Assembly: GCF_900114765.1 (NCBI RefSeq) | Contig: NZ_FOUD01000001.1 | Coordinates: forward strand, 62,001 to 126,000 | Reading direction: 5' to 3' | Length of the DNA stretch: 64,000 nt | Source: Halopseudomonas pachastrellae | GTDB taxonomy: Bacteria; Pseudomonadota; Gammaproteobacteria; Pseudomonadales; Pseudomonadaceae | Shown: piece by piece, positions 57,138 to 64,000 of the stretch | Numbering within the stretch: position 1 is the stretch's first letter | Layout: each line of letters opens with the position of its first letter | Position numbers and translations under genes: made by a program | The notes under the pieces: model-generated | What the model was told of the DNA's origin: nothing | What the model saw: the letters and a program-made list of their open reading frames with translations, nothing else | Database searches by the model: none

Positions 57138-60100
57138 ATGGCCGATCTGTTCGACGAGTTCGGGATTGATTCAGATAAAGCCAGTGTCGCTGGTGCTGCG
57201 AGAACTGGTGATCTGTTCGATGAGTTTGGGATTGACCCCACCCCGCCGCCCCCCGAGGGGAAAGGCGTTACCGGCCACCTGCAGGATCTGGGCTTATCCG
57301 CGCTGAAGGGCGCGATCGGTGTGCCCGAGTTGGCCGTCGGCCTTGCTGACATCCCAACTGGCGGTCGTGTTGGCCGCTTCCTGGAGAATGAGGGCGGCCT
57401 GGTTGGCTTCAGGCCCAAGGAAGCCAAGAACATTCTCAGTGAGTTCCACACCGATCAGTACAAGGCTCAGCAGCAAGAGTTTCAGGAGGCTGATGGCGTG
57501 CTGGACAAAGCGGGTGTAGCGCTCAGCAATCCATCACTGATTGCCAACGTGGTTACTGAATCTGTCCCTGCAATGCTGGGTGGCGGCGTTGTTGGCCAAG
57601 GCATCCGGCGTGTCGCGCCCAAGGTGTCGGCTGCGCTTGCTGGCGCTGCGGGTGAGGGGACGGTAATGGCCGGCAGCCAGGCTGCAGCTATACGCCAAGA
57701 AACCGATGATGGTCTGCTAACACCCGGTCAGTCTGGAGCTGCCGTGGGCACTGGTGCTGTTGGTGCGCTCTTCGGCTTTGCTGGTGGGCGGCTGGCGCAA
57801 AAAATGGGCATTGGTGACGTTGATACGATGCTTGCTAGAGGCGTTACGCCAGAGCAGGTTGCGGGTGAGCTCGCCGCGACTCCGGCCAAGAGCATTCCGC
57901 GTCGTGTAATCGAGGGAGCTATCACCGAGGGCTTTCTTGAGGAGCTGCCCCAGTCTGTTTCTGAGCAGGTAATCCAGAACCTGGCGCTTGGTCGGAACTG
58001 GGCAGAGGGCGTTGAGGATGCCGCAGTCATGGGCACCCTGGCCGGTATGGTCATGGGTGGAGCGGTAAACGTTCGGCGCGCTGCAGGTTCGTCGCCGGCG
58101 GAAGCAGTAGACACGCCAGAAACCCTCGCGCTGCCAGCACCGGAACCGGCAGCTGAATCACCTGGCGGGGTTCTGTCCCGTGCGGCAGCTAAGCTGCCAG
58201 CGCCTGATCCGGTTCTTGGCCTGCCCGCGCCGGAATCATCCATGTATGTCGACAGTGCAGGCAATGCGCAGCCGGTAGGGCCGGTGCGCAATGTCGATGG
58301 CGAGATGCGGCCGGAGGCTCAGGCGCGGGTGCCATTTGCAGACCCCGCAGCCCGTGAGGGTGGTCGGGGTATGTACAATCAGGCGCCGATCGGTGTTTCT
58401 CCTAACAGCGACACTGCAGAGGATGCCCGGATTGCAGCCCGGCACCGGCAGGTCGAGATTGAGCAGGAGCGCGCCGACCGCCAATCTGCTGCCCGCGTTC
58501 ATGAGGCTAACCTGGCTGTCGCTGAGGTGCTGGAGCAGCGCCGCGCAGCGAATATGCCTGAGCCTAAGTTTTCCATGCCGCGCGGCCTTGAGTTGGCCGA
58601 CAAGCAGAACCACGGTCGTTGGCTGAACGAAACCTACCGCACCAGTGTCCAGGCGCTTATCGCTCAGTTGGAGAAGGGTGGCGGCGTCGCATACGTTCGA
58701 GACTCCAACGACCGGATTACTGGACGGACGCCGTCGTCCAACCCGATGTGGTGGCAGAACATGGATGCGTCGGTTAAGCCGGGATCTGTTGAGGAAGGGC
58801 GCCGGATTGTAGATAAGGCGCTTGAAGGCAAGAACCTTGGCCCAAAGCAGGCCCGATTTGTTGCGGCAATGATGGACGTCGTCGACGACATCCGGCTGCC
58901 GCCACAGCAGGCCGAACAGAACCGCGCTATCCTGCAGGAACTGGAGTGGGCTGCGAGCGGTGAGGCCGCGCGTAACCAGGTTGATCTTGAGCGAGGCGCG
59001 GTTCGCGACTATGGCACTTCGGAGCAGGACGACGCTGAGCTCTACGCCTACCTGTCGGGGAAGGTTGAACCGTTCAGCCTCAAGGATCTGACACCTGACG
59101 AATCTGTTCAGGTCTGGAACGATCTGCAGGCGATTGATCAGCCTGTGCTTGACGATACCAGCGCACAAACCGCTGAGGCTGGCGCTGGTGGCGAAATTGA
59201 AACCGATTTCAAAGGGGTGGTTTATGGCTCTGACCAAGGAGCAGTCGAAGCTGGCAGCGAAATTTCTGCACGCGAAGGGTTACCGGGCGACGGAGAAGGG
59301 ATTCGAGAAGATAGCGGAACCGTACCCTCTGGACGACAACCCGACGGCTTCGAGCTCGAAACCCAAACCGAAGAGCAGCTAGCTGCCCAGGCAGACGCGC
59401 AACGTCAGCGCGATAGAGAGGAAGCAAAGGGTGCTGCTGCTCAAGCAGAGCGTGCCGATGCCGACCGCCAACGCGAAAACTTCGGCCTTGCGGGCTCTGA
59501 CCGCCCTGCAGATGTCGCCGCCGCAGGTGGCCAATCTGACCTGCTGACCTCAAACACGCCGGCCGCAACGGCCAAGCCTGCACCCGCCGAGAAGACTGAG
59601 GCGAAAAGCAGCGACGGCGTTACAGTTCGCTCTGGCGACAAGTTCACAAGCAATCCCAACAACCCTGCCAAGGGTAAGTTTGCAGCGTTTCGCGGCGAGC
59701 AAATGCTGTCGCCTGCATGGCGTGATACTCATGAAGAGGCACAGGCAGATGGGGCTGCTACCGACCAGCCGCAGCAGGAGCCATCAGCGGTGCCTGCACC
59801 GGAATCAAAGCGACCCGCCAAGCCGAAGGCTGCCGCCAAGAGACCAGAGGCTGTTGAGGATGCCGGTGAAAAGCTGGGCGGTGCCCGCAAGGACGAGCTG
59901 CGTTCTGTGCGTGACCGCCTTGAGAGCATGGACGATGAAGCCATCGCCAGCAGCACGCTGAGCGAGCTTTGGCCGAAGGGTGAGATCGACAAGATTGATG
60001 ACCCGTTCCACGCCGCTGCGTACTGGGCTTTGCGGTCTGAGATTCCGGCGAAGCCGCGTGTTGCTTACAAGCTGCAGCGGTGGGTCACCAAGATTAAAGA

Positions 60101-63100
60101 GGCGCGTTTGACCCTGGGTTATCTGGCCTCACTGGGTGCTGACGTGTCGCTTGCCGAGCTGCGCAAGGCAAGCCCTGCGCTGCGTTCGTTTGCCAACAAG
60201 GTGGAACTGCTTGCTGCGGTAGAGCGTTCGCAGTGGCCGCGTGTGGGGCGGGTTGAGCACCGAACCGGCCGGTACAGCGAAAACGGTGAAATGGTGCCGG
60301 GGTCGTGGTTTGAGGTGGAAATCGACAAGCGCCGGCAGGTGTTCCGTGGGCATGACGCGATGGGCAGCGCGCTGCCCGACATCAAGAAAGCACTTGCAGC
60401 TGATTCCGCGCCGGCGCCGAAAATGAAGTTCTCGATCTACACCAACCGTAACAGCGGCCAGGTGTTCATCGCGAAGGATGGCGACAAGGAAACGCGCCAC
60501 CTGAAAGAGTTCGAGGACCTCAAGTCTGCCCGGGCCTTCCTGAAGGACAACCACGCGCAGCTGGTTGAGGCCTGGGAGGCGGTGAAGAACAGGGACAACG
60601 TCACCAAGGGCGATATCCGCCGCAGCACCAATGCACCGCGAGTAGGGCAGGATTACCGTGAGGGTAAGGATGTCACGCCAAAGCAGTTTCTGGAGGCGTT
60701 TGGTTTTCGTGGTGTCGAGTTCGGCAACTGGGTTGGCCAGGGCAAGGGCGGGCGCGAGCGGCAGGGCATGCTGAACGAGGCGTTTGACGCCTTCATGGAT
60801 CTGGCGGGCATCGTCGGTGTGTCGCCGAAAGCCATGAGTCTGGAGGGCACGCTGGGCATTGGCTTTGGGTCGCGCGGGATGGGTGGCAGGGCCGCTGCGC
60901 ATTTCGAGCCGGACAGCGTGGTTATCAACCTGACCAAGACCAAGGGTGCGGGCAGCCTGGCGCATGAGTGGTTTCATGCGCTGGACAACTACTTCTCGCG
61001 CAAACGAGGCGGGCCGGTGCCAATGAAAGGCCGCAGCAAGGCAGCCCAGAATGAATACCTGAGAAACAATTTTGTGACGTACCGGCCGGAGCCGATGTAC
61101 GTGCATAAGTCTGGTCGGGGCGCGCCGATCACGCTGGCCGCGCTGAACCGCTATCGCGACAGCCATCCGAAGGCAGAGTACTACAGCCCTGAAAACTGGA
61201 ACCAGGACCCTTCGCACCCTGCTGGCGTCCGGCCAAAGGTGGAGCGCGCTTTTGCCGAGCTGGTGGAAACGCTGGACCGTTCGCCGATGGCCGCGCGTGC
61301 GTCATCCCTGGACAAGACCCCTAACGGCTATTGGTCGCAAATTATTGAGCGCGGGGCCAGGTCGTTCGAAACCTACGTCATTGCCAAGCTGGCCGACCAA
61401 GGTGCACGCAACGACTTCCTCGCCAACGTGACCTCGCTTGAGGATTTTGCCCGCGCGCCAGAGCGCTATCCATACCTGACCCGAGATGAACAGGGCCCGG
61501 TGAGTGAAGCCTTTGACAAGCTGTTTGCCACCGTCGAGACGGAAGAAGTAGATGGCAAGGTTGCCATGTTTTCTCGCAAGGACAGCGGCCAAGGTTCCCG
61601 GCAGGCGTTGTCCAAGCCAGAGCTGCAGGGTATCGTTGACGACTTCCTCTCCCGGTTTAAGGGCGCAGATGATGTCCGAGTCCAGCTCCACGACAGTGCA
61701 GAAACACTCCCCAGCTACCGAGCAGATCGTGATTCCGGATCATCCATCCAAGGTGAATACGAGTTCCGAACTGGAACAGTCCATCTTGTGGGAGCAAGCC
61801 TTGGTGCACGAGATGGCAAAAGTGCGCGGCAGGTTGTCGAGGAAACGCTCCGAGAAGAGATCCTTGTTCACAAGGGTCTTGGGCTTCTTTCGCCGGTAGC
61901 GCGCCGTCAGCTCTACGCTCAGATCAAAAAAGCATCCAGCGAAAACCCGGCAATCAAGAAACTATGGGATCAGACGGTTGCTGATTATGGTGATGTTGCC
62001 AAGGTGGCCAAGCTGACGCCGGCGCAAGCCGACCGACTTTATGCCGAAGAATTGCTGGGTACCCTGGCGCAGCGCAAGATCAACTGGGCCTCCCGAGGCT
62101 GGAATCGCATCCTGCGAGCAATCAAGCGGCTTGCTGTGCGGCTAGGGCTGGCCAAGCAAACGGACGGTCCCGCCGAGCTGATTCAGGCCGTTGAGTTCAT
62201 CGCTGATGCCTTTGCGCGAGGTCAGCGTGCTCGAGCACGCAGCCTCGGCGCGGATATCCTCACCCCCGACAGCGACCTGCCAGCATTCCGCATGGCCGCG
62301 CCGGCTGATGCTGCAGATCAGGTTAGGGACGCTATCGACCGTGCTTTGGGGCGGGCACCCCTTGATCCAGCAGACCCGTTTGCTGCTGAGAATCGCCGGC
62401 TCCGCGAAGAGGATCGGCCTCTCTGGCAGAAGGCGAAGAAGATATTTGCCCGCCAGTTCGCCCCGGGGGGCCTACTGCCTGGTGACGTGTTCTCCGAGAA
62501 GATCAAGCGCGACAGCGAGTTCGAGGCTGTAGAGTTCGACGTTCGTCATATCGTTGGGGCGCTGGAGAAGGCGGTGCAAGGGGATTTTGGCGTCGCCGCA
62601 AACAAGCTGTCTGATGCTCAGATGCGCAGCTTGAGCGAAGCCCTGGCGGGAGACGTGGACAGCGCGCTGCCGGCCCGCACAAAGGAAGGCATCGTGGCCA
62701 TGCGGCAATACATCGACAGGCTGTCCACTGAGTACATCGGCATTCTCCAGCAGCAGGTGGCTGACCGGCTGAAGGGTAGCGACCAGGCTCTAATAGATAA
62801 GATTACCGGCAACCTGGGCAGCTATGTTCACCGCTCCTATCAGGCCTATGACGATCCCAAGTGGTTCAAGAAGGTGCCGACGTCGACCCTGAATGCCGCG
62901 CGGAACTACCTTGCTGCTGGGTATCGCCGCAGCGGTGAGAGTAGCGCCGAAGCTGCTCGACTGGCTGACGTAACGGTCAACGAGATCCTGAAAAGTGGCA
63001 CGGCTTATGATTCGCTGGAGAGCTTCATCGCCGAGGGCAAGCTGGGCGCCAAGGACCTAAGCGTTCTGATCAAGCGAAAGGATGTCGCCCCGCAGATCCG

Positions 63101-64000
63101 GGCGCTGTTGGGCGAGCACGTCGATCCACGAGTGAACTTTGCCAAATCCGCAACCAAAATGGGGCGGCTGATCTGGAACCAGCGGTTTCTCGATCGCGTG
63201 CGGGAGGTTGGCATGGGGGCATTCTTGTTCGAAGGCAAGAATCGTCCAGCCGACGCCACGACGCAGATTGCCGGCGAGCAGTCCGACACCTATTCCCCGC
63301 TCAATGGGCTTTGGACGTTCCCTGAGGTAGCGCAGGCCTTCAAGGATGCTTTGGGGAAAGAGCAGATGGGTGACCTGTACCGCACTGTGGTGAGGCTCAA
63401 CGGCATGGTGAAGTACGGCAAGACTGTGTTGTCACCGACCACGGCGATGCGTAACTGGCAGTCGGCGATGTTCTTCAGTCTGGCCAACGGGCATTTCAAC
63501 CTGCAGCACATGCGCAAGAGCATGGCTGCGTTCCGCGAGCAGGTTTCCCAGAGCGCTACCGGCGATGACCTGGCCTATCTTCGCAAGCTCAAGCAGCTGG
63601 GTGTGGTTTACGACAGCCCCTATGCAGGCGAGATGATGCGCCTGCTGGAAGACGCTCGGATGGATGAGCTCCTGTCTGGAAAAAATGGCAAGGCGATGTC
63701 TGTCTTCCGTAAGGCAAACCAAATGGCCCAGGGCTTCTACACCTTTGGGGACGACTTCTGGAAGATCATTGGCTTCGAGAATGAGAAAACGAGCCTGCGT
63801 GAGGCGGGGTTTTCGGACGCGGAAGCCGAGACCATGGCGGCAGAGCGCATTCGCAACACCTACCCGACCTACTCGATGGTGGGGAGAGGCATGCGCTGGT
63901 TGTCTCGATTCCCGCTGGCCGGCACATTCGTCAGCTTCCCCTCAGAGATTGTCCGTACCAGCGCCAATATGCTGCGCACCGTGGCAGCAGACCTCAAAAG
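57138..64000 (+). CDS. Giant LPD-domain virion protein (partial, runs off the window)
   Basis: At least 2287 residues, still open at the window end. It starts at ATG 57138 with DLFDEFGID repeated at residues 3-11 and 25-33. Residues 85-320 alternate Ala/Gly-rich hydrophobic helices. About 1090-1290 contains KFSIYTNRNSGQVFIAKD and the LPD1-type block SLEGTLGIGFGSRGMGGRAA, VVINLTKTKGAGSLAHEWFH, with HEWFH at 1276-1280 (zinc-protease-like HExxH). A second site, EEILVHKG, is at about 1571. The window end, FPLAGTFVSFPSEIVRTSAN, is typical of huge polyvalent phage proteins packaged in the head and ejected into the cell. Possible defence-countering role is inference. Confidence 0.88.
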   Translation, partial: MADLFDEFGIDSDKASVAGAARTGDLFDEFGIDPTPPPPEGKGVTGHLQDLGLSALKGAIGVPELAVGLADIPTGGRVGRFLENEGGLVGFRPKEAKNILSEFHTDQYKAQQQEFQEADGVLDKAGVALSNPSLIANVVTESVPAMLGGGVVGQGIRRVAPKVSAALAGAAGEGTVMAGSQAAAIRQETDDGLLTPGQSGAAVGTGAVGALFGFAGGRLAQKMGIGDVDTMLARGVTPEQVAGELAATPAKSIPRRVIEGAITEGFLEELPQSVSEQVIQNLALGRNWAEGVEDAAVMGTLAGMVMGGAVNVRRAAGSSPAEAVDTPETLALPAPEPAAESPGGVLSRAAAKLPAPDPVLGLPAPESSMYVDSAGNAQPVGPVRNVDGEMRPEAQARVPFADPAAREGGRGMYNQAPIGVSPNSDTAEDARIAARHRQVEIEQERADRQSAARVHEANLAVAEVLEQRRAANMPEPKFSMPRGLELADKQNHGRWLNETYRTSVQALIAQLEKGGGVAYVRDSNDRITGRTPSSNPMWWQNMDASVKPGSVEEGRRIVDKALEGKNLGPKQARFVAAMMDVVDDIRLPPQQAEQNRAILQELEWAASGEAARNQVDLERGAVRDYGTSEQDDAELYAYLSGKVEPFSLKDLTPDESVQVWNDLQAIDQPVLDDTSAQTAEAGAGGEIETDFKGVVYGSDQGAVEAGSEISAREGLPGDGEGIREDSGTVPSGRQPDGFELETQTEEQLAAQADAQRQRDREEAKGAAAQAERADADRQRENFGLAGSDRPADVAAAGGQSDLLTSNTPAATAKPAPAEKTEAKSSDGVTVRSGDKFTSNPNNPAKGKFAAFRGEQMLSPAWRDTHEEAQADGAATDQPQQEPSAVPAPESKRPAKPKAAAKRPEAVEDAGEKLGGARKDELRSVRDRLESMDDEAIASSTLSELWPKGEIDKIDDPFHAAAYWALRSEIPAKPRVAYKLQRWVTKIKEARLTLGYLASLGADVSLAELRKASPALRSFANKVELLAAVERSQWPRVGRVEHRTGRYSENGEMVPGSWFEVEIDKRRQVFRGHDAMGSALPDIKKALAADSAPAPKMKFSIYTNRNSGQVFIAKDGDKETRHLKEFEDLKSARAFLKDNHAQLVEAWEAVKNRDNVTKGDIRRSTNAPRVGQDYREGKDVTPKQFLEAFGFRGVEFGNWVGQGKGGRERQGMLNEAFDAFMDLAGIVGVSPKAMSLEGTLGIGFGSRGMGGRAAAHFEPDSVVINLTKTKGAGSLAHEWFHALDNYFSRKRGGPVPMKGRSKAAQNEYLRNNFVTYRPEPMYVHKSGRGAPITLAALNRYRDSHPKAEYYSPENWNQDPSHPAGVRPKVERAFAELVETLDRSPMAARASSLDKTPNGYWSQIIERGARSFETYVIAKLADQGARNDFLANVTSLEDFARAPERYPYLTRDEQGPVSEAFDKLFATVETEEVDGKVAMFSRKDSGQGSRQALSKPELQGIVDDFLSRFKGADDVRVQLHDSAETLPSYRADRDSGSSIQGEYEFRTGTVHLVGASLGARDGKSARQVVEETLREEILVHKGLGLLSPVARRQLYAQIKKASSENPAIKKLWDQTVADYGDVAKVAKLTPAQADRLYAEELLGTLAQRKINWASRGWNRILRAIKRLAVRLGLAKQTDGPAELIQAVEFIADAFARGQRARARSLGADILTPDSDLPAFRMAAPADAADQVRDAIDRALGRAPLDPADPFAAENRRLREEDRPLWQKAKKIFARQFAPGGLLPGDVFSEKIKRDSEFEAVEFDVRHIVGALEKAVQGDFGVAANKLSDAQMRSLSEALAGDVDSALPARTKEGIVAMRQYIDRLSTEYIGILQQQVADRLKGSDQALIDKITGNLGSYVHRSYQAYDDPKWFKKVPTSTLNAARNYLAAGYRRSGESSAEAARLADVTVNEILKSGTAYDSLESFIAEGKLGAKDLSVLIKRKDVAPQIRALLGEHVDPRVNFAKSATKMGRLIWNQRFLDRVREVGMGAFLFEGKNRPADATTQIAGEQSDTYSPLNGLWTFPEVAQAFKDALGKEQMGDLYRTVVRLNGMVKYGKTVLSPTTAMRNWQSAMFFSLANGHFNLQHMRKSMAAFREQVSQSATGDDLAYLRKLKQLGVVYDSPYAGEMMRLLEDARMDELLSGKNGKAMSVFRKANQMAQGFYTFGDDFWKIIGFENEKTSLREAGFSDAEAETMAAERIRNTYPTYSMVGRGMRWLSRFPLAGTFVSFPSEIVRTSANMLRTVAADLK
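57144..57236 (+). repeat. LFDEFGI peptide duplication, with a third inverted copy at 54408-54434
   Basis: Codons for DLFDEFGID occur at 57144-57170 and 57210-57236. The complement of 54408-54434 encodes DLFDEFGIE. The first and third copies share 24 of 26 bases at DNA level (the block CTGTTCGACGAGTTCGG is identical), although they lie on opposite strands 2.7 kb apart. Confidence 0.8.

Larger units (their letters stand above)
11247..64000. mobile_element. Temperate podovirus-like prophage (left end to beyond the window)
   Basis: A continuous phage gene order is present: integrase/excisionase, leftward recombination genes, repressor/Cro, replication, lysis, terminase, portal, scaffold, capsid, tail and ejection genes. 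The left boundary is placed between the ArsC-like gene and the integrase stop (11247-11313), because the integrase gene normally lies next to the attachment site. The right end, and hence the att core, is outside the window. No tRNA gene is seen at the left junction. The structural genes point to a short-tailed phage (P22-like portal, N4-gp56-type capsid, no tape measure or sheath). Confidence 0.9.

Overview
The window joins about 11 kb of host chromosome to the left and middle part (about 53 kb) of a temperate, lambdoid-style podovirus-like prophage that runs off the right edge. The host is most likely a Pseudomonas or close relative (for example Halopseudomonas). The reasons are high GC, the cluster of an ABC-2 transporter, GldG-like protein, DUF4340 protein, tcdA, dapD and an ArsC-like reductase, REP-like repeats between genes, and many prophage genes of Pseudomonas-phage type. 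This assignment is inference from gene content; no rRNA or tRNA gene was seen.

Host part (1-11.25 kb): an ABC transporter operon (ATPase end, GldF-like permease, GldG-like periplasmic protein, DUF4340 protein), a cold-shock protein, then leftward trxC, a two-helix potassium-channel-like protein, a small conserved protein, rlmA, dapE and rlmF. A rightward tcdA follows, then leftward dapD and an ArsC/Spx-like reductase.

Prophage early-left region (11.3-23.6 kb, minus strand): integrase and excisionase, many small ATGA-coupled genes with zinc-ribbon or single-membrane-span products, a DUF4942/N6-adenine methyltransferase, two small DNA-binding proteins, and a recombination block (YqaJ exonuclease, a protein with an SSB-like acidic tail, a long coiled-coil protein). 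All read from a predicted pL at about 23.59 kb. Immunity (23.6-27.5 kb): CI-like S24 repressor, Cro/YdaS-like protein and YmfL/CII-like protein. Sixteen-base palindromic operators occur at both pL and pR, as in lambda OL/OR. A leftward nucleotidyltransferase plus partner-protein module sits between them.

Early-right region (27.5-30.6 kb): DnaT-domain initiator with iterons inside the gene, P-like helicase loader, DUF1367-like protein, Ref-like HNH nuclease, RusA, and an HTH protein in the position of lambda Q. Late region (30.9-64 kb): holin, SAR endolysin, Rz/Rz1, small and large terminase, P22-like portal, acidic scaffold, N4-gp56-type capsid protein, head-tail and tail genes, then a P22 immI-like mnt/arc/ant island, an ejection-type protein, several moron genes (a secreted protein, a partner-protein/PIN module, a BrnT-like toxin-antitoxin), and a giant LPD-domain virion protein cut off at the window end.

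The strongest unexplained signals are: (1) a gapped motif (TTG, 11 bases, CAGTCACAT) found five times on the plus strand, always just before a late gene block, which looks like a phage-specific late promoter or activator site; (2) a nine-residue LFDEFGI-type peptide present twice at the N-terminus of the giant virion protein and again at the extreme C-terminus of a secreted moron protein encoded 2.7 kb away; and (3) two modules in which look-alike partner proteins are paired with different effectors, a nucleotidyltransferase in one and a PIN nuclease in the other.
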